Positions 1 through 11,141 of a DNA stretch of 59,119 nucleotides are shown here, piece after piece. Position 1 is the stretch's first letter. Each line of letters opens with the position of its first letter. The stretch is from Gnetum montanum (lineage: Eukaryota; Streptophyta; Gnetopsida; Gnetales; Gnetaceae). Below the pieces are notes generated by a model. It was given only the letters and a program-made list of their open reading frames with translations, was not told the origin of the DNA and ran no database searches. The stretch covers positions 703 to 59,821 of the forward strand of contig MNCI01006634.1 of assembly GCA_015680685.1 (NCBI GenBank), read 5' to 3'. Position numbers and translations under genes: made by a program.

Positions 1-545
1 AAAAAAAACATAACTCATAGGACTATGACAAAGAGGCTGAAATATTTTCTTTAGCAAGTCATCTTATAAGCAATCCTTTACAATTTCTTCTTTACAAATG
101 GTCTTCCAAGAGCCAAAGTGTGTCTCCAAGTGAGAGCTCCAAGTGCTAGCTAGGAGCCTTCCAAAGTGTGATATCAAAGTCTTCTCAAAAGTGTTATTCC
201 CCCTTTTCTTTGATCTCCTTATCCTTGAAGCCTTTTTATAGGGTTCAAATGGTAGTTATATCCAAAATATCTTTGCTAACTTCTCTCCCAAGTAACTTTC
301 CCAACAAGTTAGGAAGTATTAACTTAGGAAGTTAGGAAGTTAGGAGAAATATTGCAAATATTTCTTTTGTGAATAATGAAAATAAACCCAATAGATCCAT
401 ATAATTGTTTAAAATTATAACAAGATATAATTTTTTGAAATTTTTAAGTTTTGAATACTATTGAATCCCTAGTAATTTTATGAACAAGGTGATGGTATAA
501 TATCTACCTTGGTGTAGACGTTGGTGGTAGCTAATCTATGTAAAT
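1..545 (-). repeat. Possible partial LTR, cut by the window edge
   Basis: Read on the minus strand, this AT-rich stretch has a TATA-like box (TATAAAAA, 232-239) followed by about 230 bases with no long reading frame, which is how a U3-R-U5 segment looks. A GTTAGGAA micro-repeat lies at about 300-345. I see no partner copy, no primer-binding site and no target duplication, because the left side lies outside the window. It could equally be an ordinary promoter or untranslated region. Confidence 0.25.
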
Positions 546-1740
546 TTATATAAATAATTTATCTGCACTTGCACCCATGTAAAAGTGGCTAGAAAGAAAA
601 ATTGAAATCCAAAATATGAGGTCCAAATATGAAGGCACCAGGCCTGGAACTACCAGCAAATATTTCCAAATTATCCTGCCCTGCCAAAAATCGTTATCAA
701 CCACCACTACGGAAGAAGTCTTTGCCGCTACATCCGGCATCGTTGCCATGTGGTGTTTAGTTGCTGAAGAGCAGAGGAGAAGGATTTTTCTTGAAAAAAT
801 GATGTGTTGAACATATGGTTCTAAACATAGGGTTTCAGTTGCTTTGTTTTGCCCCAAATTCGCATAGGGCTTCCTGCGTTTTTTTTTTGAATCGTCTTCC
901 AAATCACTACCATTGTTATTGATTGCAGAGCCAGGGGAGAATGTATCGTGGATCTACATCTAGTGAAACCGTAGGAACCTTCATCATGCCATTATAACCA
1001 CCACAACCTCCAGAACCATCACAGCCTGCAAAACTGGAAATGCCACGGCCTGCAAAACTGGAAATGAAACCGGGGTTTCAACAAAATGCGACTCTTTTCT
1101 ATGTATATTATGTGTGGATGAGGGTTTTGATTTTTTTTATCTCTCTGCATTCATGGCAAAGAGGTTTTGTCCCCCAGGGACTTGGCCATGCCCGTGGTGA
1201 TGGCAATTTTCCTTGGTACAGTGGTTGCACTGTGATAAATGCCACGTGGCTGTGCTGTGATAAGCACTGCATGATCACACAATTTTACCATGTCTATTAC
1301 CTACCTGGCTTTCTTTTGTTTCCTTTCCTTTCATTTCTCTAGCCTTCCAACAATGAAACAGCAGCTGCCATTGATGCAACGACCAAATGCAGAAAATTTT
1401 TGCTTCACAGATGTCGTTGTTTCAGTTTTTCTCCTATTTTTTTGATACTTTGACATGCTTATATTTTTACATTAATTTCTCTGCATCGGATATATAAATG
1501 ATACATATGAAAATTGGACTTCCTTCATAATCTTACTAGACTTTGATTTCATAAAGCCTAGTTATGTATATATATTGCTGCCTTGTAAAATGCATTTCTC
1601 ATAAATTCATAAGCTTACCATAGAAATGGTGCTCCTATACATTTCTTCCTTAAATCAAAATAATGCCTTTGTTAACTTATTCTTTTCCTCTCAAGGCTGA
1701 AAATTTAGCCACTTCTCCAAAAATTCTTAACCCATTAAGC
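546..1740. other. Unassigned DNA without a recognisable gene
   Basis: Frames of 60-118 codons exist on both strands at 546-1342 but match no family I know, show no domain motif and overlap one another, so I do not call a gene. A 24-base unit (containing CCTGCAAAACTGGAAATG) is present twice in tandem at about 1022-1067. From 1400 to 1740 the DNA is AT-rich and featureless. It could be old host sequence or a retrotransposon too worn to name. Confidence 0.4.
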
Positions 1741-1910
1741 CTACTTCATGAAATGGCCAAATGTGCCAACATTGAGAAAGTTAGAAAATTTTTTTAACTT
1801 TAGATGCTATGCTTGTCCCACATTATGTGCAGGATAGGAGATAGTCTTGTGTTATGCATGGGACATAAGACAATACCTAGGAGTGTGACGTGTCCTTCAT
1901 CCCAAAAGAC

Positions 1911-1918
1911 TATAAATA
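1911..1918 (+). promoter_or_regulatory. TATA box upstream of the opposing gene in element A
   Basis: TATAAATA lies in a non-coding context about 200 bases before a possible start codon at 2120. It faces opposite to the gag-protease gene of element A. The role is inferred from sequence and position only. Confidence 0.4.
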
Positions 1919-2392
1919 GGAGTTTTACCATAGTCAACTTGTCATTTTCAAAGTTGAAACAAATAGTCACTAAGCATAGTGCGGCCAAGGCAAAGGGAGG
2001 TAGAGCATAGAAATGAAAGAGAGGAAGCTAGAGTGTAGCAAAGGGTAAGAGAAAAACAAGAGTGTAACCATTCAACCATGACATGTCATAGTGAATACTA
2101 ACACCCTGGCCTTAGAAACATGGATGAAGGAGAATGCACATTGAGATGCCTTCCTAAGGCATGTATAGGGGATCAAAGGGAGATGCCATCAGCAAGGTAA
2201 GGCACTATGCTCTACTCTTGTGATTTCCTTCCTTTCTTCTTGTTCACCTTAGGGTTTTGGGATTTTGGAGTGCAACTTGCCTTGGGTAGGAACCATCATT
2301 GCCATTATGGTTACAATGAGTCACAGCTAGGGAGGGGAGTGTGCATAGTGGATTTCATGGATTTCTAGTTTTTTTATTGCGAGGATGTTCAT

Positions 2393-2414
2393 CCCCCCCC
2401 CCCCCCCCCCCCCC
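2393..2414 (+). repeat. Homopolymer of 22 C
   Basis: An uninterrupted run of cytosines next to degenerate repeats of roughly 50 bases (2428-2593). The run length is likely to be unreliable in the assembly. Confidence 0.9.
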
Positions 2415-2427
2415 ACCTCTTCTTTTT

Positions 2428-3060
2428 TTTACATCCCACATGCAGCGAGGGATGAGGGTTTTTAGCATGCCAAGCATGTTACAGAATAGGGATTTTTTGA
2501 CATCCCATGCATGGCATAGGATAGAAGTTTGTTGGTGTTCCACATGTAACATAAAACAAGGGATTACTGGCATCCTACGCATGACATAGGACAAGGCTAG
2601 AATTGTTTGTGTATACACATATTTTTCTTTTGTTTGTTTTTAGTCATGACTGATCATCTTGAAGGTGAAAGTAAACCATAACAATCTATGCAAGATGATT
2701 GTGGGGGTTACGGCAGTCATGCCAAGGTATGTTCCTAAGAGCGTGACGAAAAAAGTTAGAAATTTTTTTGATTATCTAGCATTATGCTCTGCAGGCAATG
2801 CATTCAATAGGTTACACTCTATGGTGAGCATAACCAATATTTTGAGAATTTTTTGACACTTGAAAATTTTTACAATTGTTACGCTTAGCAGGGACCATAG
2901 CCAACACTTGAAAATTTTTGCAGTTGTTACGCTTGGCAAGAAGTGTAGCCAACACTTTGAATTTTTTTTGTATTTATTATGCTCAGTAGGAAGCATAGCC
3001 AACACTTAGAATTTTTCGTAGTTTCAAGGGTTACACTCTGTGGCAAGCGTAGCCGATAAT
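2428..3060 (+). repeat. Two blocks of degenerate tandem repeats
   Basis: At 2428-2593 a unit of about 50 bases containing GCATGNCATAGGA-like cores recurs three to four times. At about 2780-3060 another unit of roughly 48-57 bases recurs four to five times, with the cores CATAGCCAACACTT and AATTTTT. The same CATAGC...CACTTAGAAA wording recurs in the LTR of element D at 43.3-43.95 kb, so the two share ancestry or base composition. Confidence 0.6.
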
Positions 3061-4257
3061 TAGAAATTTTTTTTGAAATTTTTTTGAAGTTAGAACATTT
3101 TTAAATGTGAAACATAGACATTGGTGTTGTGCCTCATTAGGGACTAGGCACATCAAATGGGTATGCCAACATCCCTTTCCCATGGGGCTTGGTGAGGAAG
3201 TTTAAGAGTGTTTTACTACTATGTTAAGTCTAATTTTTATGCATTTTTTAATGTGTTTTATCCAATGCTAACATTATCCTCTTGTTACTACTGTGGCCAT
3301 AGGGTATTGTTAAAACCCATCCTTATCATGGCTGAGCTAGTGGATATCTTATGTTGTATGAGTGAGCCTATGCCAAACATGCCAACACTAGACACATGTG
3401 TAGGTCACCAAGTGGTATGTTTCAAGTTAGGAGCATAAGAGCTCCTTGAATTTTTGCTCTGCCACTTCAATCTGATGATATGGTCACACTTGGCAAAAAA
3501 AGCAACCAACATCATAACGGAAACGTTGTTGCCTAGGGCAAACTAAGGCACCTAAGGTTCATATCTAATGAGCCTACTAAACATGAAGGCACTGGGAGTT
3601 TAGGCCAAGGCTAAAAGGGCCTTCACCCTTTTTATAGGATCTAGGAGATGCCAAAATTCCAATGTTACAATAAGAACAACACATTGTTCATTGCCTAACA
3701 CATACATACTCTTTTCTAGAACCCACCTAGGATAGTATATTGTGCTGGAAGGTGAGTCCTCTTATGATTTTTCCACCATTAATTTAATTATGACTGATAT
3801 TAAGATGCTAACCACTCATGTTTATTACTAGGTTTACCATTAACTCAAATGGCCTCCACAATGAGGAGGGGGCATTGAACTTGACTTTCACTATCCTATA
3901 GGAATTCTCATCTTTTGTGAATGTTCATGCAGCAATGATTGTGCATATTAGGACAGACCTAGTGAAACTTCCTCATCGATATTCTAAGTCTTATGAGAAG
4001 TGTCAAGCTCTCAACTTGTTGGATCCTAAGTGGGTGACTAGCATACCAAGCATGGAGGAAGTTTCAACCACACCGTTGGCATCCTACACACCATTTGTGC
4101 CACATGAGTAGTGCATCATTCATTTTTTATGCATTTTCTGCTTAGCTTTTCTCACTTTTTGAATAAAATGCAAGAGTTTTGAATAAAATGAAAAACTTCA
4201 GAAAAGAATATGATTTTGCATTAACTTATGTATCATGTAAAGTTTTCATGTGCTCAT

Positions 4258-4495
4258 ATTCTAGTTTTGGGCCATTTCGGGCCATTGCTAGTTTTAGGTT
4301 ATTTCAGGCCATTGCTAGTTTTAGGCCATTTCAGGCCATTGTGTAACATGCCAAAAGGATTATATGTTAACAAAGCAAAAAGTAAAAATGCTAGTTTTAG
4401 GCCATTTCGGGCCATTTCCAAAAGATATAGTATGTTAACAAAGAAAAAAGCGATGATGCTAGTTTTAGGCCATTTCAGCCCGTAGCGTAGCATGC
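4258..4495 (+). repeat. GGCC-rich minisatellite of element A
   Basis: Three tandem 27-base units starting CTAGTTTT and containing GGCCATTTCGGGCC run from about 4260 to 4341. Two more copies follow at about 4390 and 4460. They lie between the stop of the + strand gene (4111) and the end of gag-protease (about 4578), that is, in the shared 3' region of two convergent genes. Related copies occupy the same place in C (16.5-16.8 kb) and D (37.7-37.8 kb). Confidence 0.85.
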
Positions 4496-4577
4496 TAGAA
4501 GGATGAAATGTTAATAGAGCAAAGAAGTGATGAATGTACAAGGGATGGCAACTAGGCAAGAAGAAGTAGAGTTGCTA

Positions 4578-7500
4578 CGCTATGCATAGCTGCCTCTTGA
4601 CCCATTGTGGGTTGATCAGAGCATAAGGCCAAGGTGTTTTTCCAGGGCCCTCATTCACATCATCGTCCTCTGCTTGGAATGGCAGCTCAACCCATGCGTT
4701 TTCAATTTCGGAGTTGACTCGCTAGGCTGATCCTTCCATTGGATCGTTAATGCATGCATGAGTAGGCACCTCACTCTCAAAGGTTATGACCATGTCTATG
4801 TTACTAATTTCTTGCATTGCTACTTCGTCACCACAGATCACCACCTCCCTGCCTGCGTATGGTAAGTGGATTTCCTGGTGTATAGGTGAGGAGATAGTCC
4901 TAAGTTGTGCTAACCATGATCTTCCCAAGATCAGGTTAAACCTGGGCATTTCCTCGACCAGGATGAACATTGTGTCTATGGGGAACTAGTCCCCTACTAC
5001 GAATTCTACGTGAATTGTGCCTTTCACTAGGATGCGTGCGCTGTTAAAGGATCTTAGACATGATGTCATTGTGGGTTTGATTTGGTTGACCAATCCAAAC
5101 TTGTCCACAATAGGGAAAGGAATGATGTTTTTGGCAGATCCATCATCAATGTATACCCTTTGGATCCAATGTTGGCCGACCCGAATTGTGATGAAGAGAG
5201 GCACCGTAGTCACCTGACACACTTCAAAATCTTCCCTAATGGAATTGTTACTAAAATTCAATTTAGGTGGCGTAGACGCCATGGGTACAGAGGAAAGCAT
5301 GATTCAATGGATCACTTCTTCTTATGTTGGCATGTTCTCATCGACCGAAACCATCGTTAACATGTGGATTAGAGCCTTGCAGTGGGTATAGATGTCATAA
5401 TTAGGTCGTACAAGCTCAGTGTAGCATTTTTCTAATTTAGAGCTTGCTTGACCTGGGTGAGGGAGTCTAGAAGGTCTTCGCTTCCCCCTTGTTTGATGCT
5501 TTCCTCATCTTTGATTTGTCTCAGAAGATGAATTTTCCGAGGAGAGGTGAGTTTGGATCTGGGTTCAGAACCTTGTCGGCAGGGTGATGCAGGCTACATA
5601 GTGATGTCGACCTTCATCTTTAGGGATGAAAGTGCAAATGAAAGGGGTGAAGATGTAGGCTTGGGGATACTCTTGACGGTACTTCCCTTCAATGTCTCTT
5701 CCACCAAGTGGACTTCTCACCTTGCGAGGTGAGGAGGCTGTTCAGCTTTGTTGTGCGAGATAGGGGCCATCTAAGGTGTTGGCTCCTTGATGATGAATGG
5801 AGCTAGAAGTGTTAACTAACATAACTATGTGGCTTCACTAATAGGTGATGCAAAGGTGGATGCCCATCATGGGACTTTCAAGATGAATGGCTGTTGTGAG
5901 CTTGGACCAGCCGCTGGTGGGGCTGGTGCACTATCCTGAGGCACACGGACCATGAATGGCTACCGGGATGGATGGGGATCACTGCTAATGCTGATGTCGT
6001 TGATTACATAACCAGCATTATTGGTGTTGAGGGGATCTATGTATAAATACATAGACTGGTTTTCAGGGTGCACTGGGTTTCTTTCGTCCAACACCAGTTT
6101 CTCCCAGTCGATTAATCTTTGGATGTCATCCTGCAATGCCAAACAATAATCTGTGTTGTGACCACAGTGTTGGTGGTAGTCACAAAACCTATCCAGCCCA
6201 AAACCCCTAGGAACTAGAGGCTCATTAAGCAGGGCCAAAGAGGGATTCCTAAGGAGCTCATAGTATCATTGATGTCTTGTGTTTTCTTCTTTCGACATCT
6301 ATTTATGTTGGATGTATCCCACTTCCAGTAGTTGCTTCAGAAGCTCTGAAGGCTTTAGAGGTAGAGGGGTGTACTTTGAGTGGTCTTTACACTCAAATTT
6401 TAGTTTGGGTTGTGCAGATGTCTCGGGCATAGGTGTAGCAGGTTGTAGCACATGGCCCTGTTTGGGCATGGGGTTAGCCGCAAGTATGGTCGATTTCTTA
6501 TTGTTCTTGCTACTGTTGTTACTAGGTTTGGCCTTGGTCTTAGTTGCCACAATGGCCACTGTGGTTGTCAAGGCTTTACCCTTGTCCTTCTTTGTGAAGG
6601 TGCTTTTGTAAGTGATGTAGGCCGGGTCTTTGCTTACCTCAGCCACATTTTCTATGCTCTTAGTCTGAGCAAAAGCCTAACTAAGAGAGCGAGTAGTGAG
6701 GTAATACAATTTGGACTTGATAAAGTCGTTCACTGCACCCTTAAATATGGCCAACAAGTGGGCCTCCGCAATGGGCTCACAGATTTCGTTAAGGGTTGCG
6801 CTCCAACGTTGAATGAACTTTTGGACTAGTTCTAGCAGGTCTTGCTTCACGCTCATCAACTAATCCAGCATGGTTTCTGGCTTCAAGTTGTACTTGAAGC
6901 ATGTCACGAACTAGGTCAAGAGCTCTTCTAAAGTTGAAATGGATGAGCATGGAAATGTGCAATACCAATCTAGCGATTTCCCAGCTAGGGACATGGTGAA
7001 GATGCAAATGATCATGTGCATCCATTGTTGCAATAGCAAAGACTCAAACCTAAAGGTGAAAAGATGTGCATTGGTATCTCCCTCCCCATTGTACTTCGTG
7101 AAATGTGGAAGAGACATACCTGGGGGTAGTATCAAAGTAGGGATTGCAAGGCTGATGGGATCTTCTTGGTAGAAGTCCATGAATTATACCGTGTCCTACC
7201 CAGCAGCTTTGAGGCATTTTATTTCCTTAGTGAGGGTCTGGATGAGCTGGAATGCTTGATCCAGACCCTGTGACATTGTGGATGGCTGGGGAGATACAGG
7301 GGTAGCTCCCACCTATGGTATGGCAAGGGTAGAAGCTTGACCCATTGGTTGTACCATTGGCATGACCCCTGCAAGTGGTGATGCCTGCATTGTCCACCAC
7401 CTGGTAAGTGGTGCTATCAGAGCAACAATAGCGGGTTGAGCTGCTGGATAGACTACCCGTGTTACCAGCAGAATAGACCATGGCCCTGTGTTATGATGTA

Positions 7501-8407
7501 CCATTTGTGAGGCTTGGTAGGTATGAGGGTAAACGTAGTGAGACATTTGCAACGATTGTAGAATAGTCAAAGAAGCAAACAAGGTCCACCATGTGGATGG
7601 GCCTGGGCCCGCCATAGTGGGTGGAATAGACGTGAGCGTAGGAATTGACATGGAAGTTATGGGAGATTGCGAAGCATGTATAGTGTGAACATGTGGCAAG
7701 GTAGCCGTGATTGGCATGTTATGTGCTATAGGAATGTGCTGATGAATAGCCTGCAAAAGAATAGTAGTTGCAAACGGAATAGGTGAAATAGGCGAGGGAA
7801 GGCATTGAAACGCCACAAGATTGGCATGGCTACCCATAGTAGCTGTAATCGTGGGTTGCGGAAGCGTAGGCGTAATTACAAACGGAGCAGTAAGAGATAA
7901 TGGCTTGGCCCAGAAGGACTAGATAGGAGGAACAAGAGCAGGGTCGGTTGGACTTCCCTCATCCAATTGTGAATCGAGTTCCTCCTACCCATCCTGGAAA
8001 GCGTCATCTTGGTCAAACATTGTGTCCTATTGCTCCCTAAGCCTAGCCAATTGGATTAGTTGGTCTAGAAGCCTTTGGTATGCTTGTGTTAAAGGTAAAT
8101 AAACACCAAGAGTAGGGACAAATTCCTTCCCATTGCAGTAAGCGAACTCGAAGCTGCATTTTTCTTTGAATTTGTGTAAATCCAAGGGTAGATTTTCTTG
8201 CACCTTTGCATAGAGGAAGCTATAACACTCATGTTGCTAGGCCAATCCCTTAGGTCCTCAGTTTTGGACTCTTAGAGATCAACTTGTTTCTAGTATCGAT
8301 TTCAACGGTTGTTCGGCACCAGTACTGCCTTGAACCATGATGGGGTCTTTAACGTTGAAGGGAACTACCACATTGAAGGCATTGGCAACAGTAGTTGAAA
8401 AAGCCAT
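4578..8407 (-). pseudogene. gag-pro: Gag-protease polyprotein of element A, with stops and one frameshift
   Basis: The likely start is ATG at 8407, matched by position in C (21065). The order is a variable N-terminus, a Pro/Thr/His-rich stretch (7837-7230), a Retrotrans_gag-type domain (7180-6680) with MDFYQEDPIS and LDWYCTFP, a basic linker (6646-6299), and a zinc-knuckle-like CDYHQHCGHNTDYC motif (about 6170). An aspartic protease (5300-4720) follows, with IDDGSAKN near 5145 and LILGRSWL near 4930. All gag pieces share one frame, broken only by stops; protease is in another frame, so a shift lies between 5960 and 5300. A WVELPF motif precedes the final stop. Family knowledge: Gag packages the RNA and the protease cuts the polyprotein in the virus-like particle. 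No RT follows. Confidence 0.85.
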
Positions 8408-8477
8408 TGCAAGCTGAGTAGTTTTGTAGAAGAGTGAAATAAGTGAAAAAAGAACAAAGAGACTAAAAAGTAGCAAA

Positions 8478-9180
8478 AAGAAGGCTTTACATCTTGCTGG
8501 ATTCCAAAGGAACCATCAAGACGACCAATCTGTATCACACAAAGCATAAACAACCATGAAAAGGTATCACGTTTACGCTAGTGCATACTGAGGTACAGAG
8601 CACGTGAAAGACTACCGTAAGAAAAGTTTAGTTAATTGGCAATCAAGAAGGCTTTATGTCTCGCAGGGTTTTAGAGGAACCGTCGAAGCGACTAACCTAT
8701 ACCACACAAAGTGTACACAAATGTGAAAGGGTGTCACATTTACGCTTGTGCGCGATAGGGTATAGGGCACGCACAAGATTACTGCAAGAAAAGTTTAGTT
8801 AACTGGAAATTAAGAAGGCTTTATGTCTTGCAGGATCCCCAAGGCACCGTCGAAGCGACCGATATGTACCACGCGAGATGGGGTACAGAAAGCATGCAAG
8901 AAAACCATAAGACAAGTAAGCTAACTAGTGATCAAGAAGGCTTTGCATCTCGTAGGATCCCTGAGGGACTGTGAAAGTGACTGATCTATATCACGCAAGA
9001 TGGGATATAGAGTGCATGCAAGAAAATCATAAAACGAGCTAGTTAGCTGGCAATCGGAGGCCTTGTGTTCTGTAGGGCTCCCAAGGAACTGTCGAGGCAA
9101 TCGATTTGCACCGCACAAAGTGCAAACAACCACAAAAGGGTGTCACATTTATGCTTATGCATATCAGGGTGTAGAAGGCT
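8478..9180 (-). repeat. Leader tandem array of element A (about 166/120-base units)
   Basis: Five units begin with an AAGAAGGCTTT-like core at about 8478, 8645, 8812, 8934 and 9052. The first two spacings are about 166 bases and the next two about 120. The long units carry an extra segment containing AAAGGGTGTCACATTTA that the short ones lack. The array lies between the PBS-like block and gag, in the 5' untranslated leader. Element B keeps only about one and a half units. Confidence 0.8.
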
Positions 9181-9217
9181 CACAGAACTACCGTGACATG
9201 TGGAAAAGGCACCAAAA

Positions 9218-9236
9218 GGCCCTCCTTCTAGCGCTA
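9218..9236 (-). promoter_or_regulatory. Primer-binding-site-like block of element A
   Basis: On the minus strand this reads TAGCGCTAGAAGGAGGGCC, a few bases inside the LTR edge. The same block occurs at the same place in B, C and D; C has the best version, starting TGG as expected opposite a tRNA CCA end. I cannot name the tRNA. Confidence 0.55.
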
Positions 9237-9242
9237 GAAAAC

Positions 9243-10912
9243 TGTAGCGATCGAAAACGTCAATGGCTGAAAAACACCAAGGGGTCAATGGGCACGACAG
9301 TTTCAACCTCATACCCCCGAGAGGGCCATGTTGAGTGTGTGCAAATACGGGGTGCCCTGAACAGTCTGGTCAATCAGACAGGGACTTAATCAGCATCTAT
9401 ATAGCCTTTTGCAATATATAAATTCAAAACGGGAATGAAAATGCGAAGTAATTCTTGAAAGTAAATGAAGTAGAAAATAATGCGACACATGACAATAAGT
9501 AGGAAAACAAAGTAAAATGTAGTTAGAAAAATGCACAACTCTAAAGCTACAAGTTTTCTCTATCAAGGTGGATACAGTCGATTGCATAGCGTGATGGAGT
9601 GCAGAGATCCCAAGAGTAACCGAAACTTGTAGAGCGAAACAGGTTGTGCACTTGGGCACAGATTTAGGTGTTAATAATGTGAGGATTCTACCAAGGTGGT
9701 GGAAAGGGGGATGGGGCAAAATGCCAGCTGAAAATGCTAATTATTTACAGTGTCAAACAGAAAGCTTACAATGCTTGATGTTACGATGTGCCACGAAGAG
9801 AACTTGAATGCCAGAGAAAAAGTTGAAGAATCTGAAAAATATTTGAACTTTTTAATGTTGCTTGTTGGAAAAATTCCTAACCCTTTGAATGATATTCTTT
9901 ATAAGAGATTCCAACAAGATTTTTTTGAATGCTACTCATTGGGGTATTTATAGGGCCAAGGGCACGCTAAAGGGGTAGTTTGGATGCCATGTGCCTTGGG
10001 CTCATGATGACTTGCTCATGCTGCACGTGTCATGCATAACAATTGGACTTGCATGACAATTGTAATGCAAGCCTACCATGCCATAACTGTGTACCTGCCA
10101 TGCCGTAATTGCACCGTCAGCATCTGGAGACATGTGCCAATAGTCCAATTAGGTGAAGTGCATTGATGTCACACAACCACCCGCATGCCTTGTTGTGCTT
10201 TGTAGCGTAGCATGCTTGGCATAGTGTAGCACCTTATCGTGCGTTCCACTACATGTGTGTTGCATGCTTGCTATGCTACACTACGCTACATAGCGTAGCG
10301 ATTGGCCTTAGTCACGAAAACAATGCTGATTTGCAAACTCCGCTTCCGTGAGACTTGCAAACTTGTTGATTCTACACTTTGAGCTACCTTCTATCTCTTC
10401 TGTAGGATTGCTATGCCTCGCTGCACCATGTAGCTCAGCGTAGCATAGTAACAGACATGGTCCACTGCTTCTTGATGGAAACGGACATTGGTGAAGGACT
10501 TAAGGTTGAGCAAGGGAATTGGTGGTATAGTTGTTGCCATGCTACATTATGCCTCATAGCGTAGCGTGGCACTTCATTCTGCAGTCACTTTCTAAAGCTC
10601 GCTACACTACATAGTGGGGCATAGCGTAGCGTAGCAGACATTGTGACTTATAAAACTTGTCAAACTATTTTGCGCACCACGAATGTTTCTGCCAACTCTG
10701 TGCACCATTTCTGAGCAAGCTATCGGTTGAGCAAGCTACTTGGCTAGATAGGCAGGGTGGCCCGTAAAGCTTGTTCATGCCCAAAGTAGAAAATTTGCTG
10801 AACTGGCCAGCCTAAACTCATAGTGTTCTCCACCTGAAGAACTATCATGGTGCTACGCAGATTGCAAGGCCTGGTGATGCAAGAATGACTTCAAATTTTT
10901 TAGGAAGTTTCA
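9243..10912 (-). repeat. 5' LTR of element A
   Basis: On the minus strand it begins TGAAAC (10912) and ends TACA (9243), about 1670 bases. A TATA box (TATAAATA, + coordinates 9945-9952) divides a long U3 from R-U5. The right edge coincides with the point where similarity to the LTR of B stops (B at 26721). U3 is full of palindromic GCTACGCTA / TAGCGTAGC words. The base after 10912 is pol sequence of element C. Confidence 0.8.
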
Positions 10913-11141
10913 TTGGCCCCTCTTTGTCGACGTCTAGAGAATGAGCTTGATAGACGTTGACAAAGAATACAAAACACCGCAGTAGGCACAAATGCTAAGG
11001 TTTTTGCTTAGTGATTGTCGAGACGTTTCTTGGCTGCACTTGAGAGTCTTGCATTGGTTTTGCAGAGGTTAAGGCAGAGAGCAAAGATGATGTTTAGCAA
11101 AGTCCCTCATTGGAGTGCTCATGAGGGACTCGTTTGCATTT
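10913..11141 (-). other. Pol remnant downstream of the RT of element C
   Basis: This follows the RT of C on the minus strand and ends abruptly at the LTR of A. No RNase H motif is visible. It is probably the start of the RT-RNase H region, worn beyond recognition or rearranged. Confidence 0.4.

Larger units (their letters stand above)
2120..4111 (+). pseudogene. Opposing (antisense) spliced gene of element A, unresolved
   Basis: I do not recognise the product. A possible first exon begins with ATG at 2120 and ends at a good donor (AAG|GTAAGG, 2196/2197). A well-formed 80-base intron lies at 3752-3831 (donor AAG|GTGAGT, acceptor TTATTACTAG). It is followed by a last exon, 3832-4111, open in one frame except for a TAG at 3899 and ending in TAG at 4109. 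The middle (2200-3750) holds degenerate tandem repeats and no long frame, so the intermediate exons are unknown. The placement matches the opposing genes of C and D: convergent with gag-protease and separated from it by the same minisatellite. The last-exon peptide does not look like theirs, so this may be a different gene or a different exon. Confidence 0.4.
1741..10912 (-). mobile_element. Element A: Ty3/gypsy-type retrotransposon, 5' part (gag-protease) with an opposing + strand gene
   Basis: Read on the minus strand, the order is 5' LTR (10912 to 9243), PBS-like block, tandem-repeated leader, gag, protease, GGCC-rich minisatellite, then the 3' end of an opposing + strand gene. No RT, integrase or 3' LTR is visible to the left, so the element is truncated or continues beyond the window; the left limit given is a guess. 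It sits inside element C: C's pol resumes at 10913, directly at the LTR edge. Element B is its closest relative here. It is the youngest member of the A-C-B-D stack by position. Confidence 0.7.

Noticed and set aside
546-902. 118-codon minus-strand frame as a host gene
   Set aside because: No domain, no homologous wording known to me, overlapping frame on the other strand; not enough to call.
4228-4485. 85-codon + strand frame with repeated LVLGHF
   Set aside because: Artefact of the 27-base minisatellite, whose length is a multiple of three.
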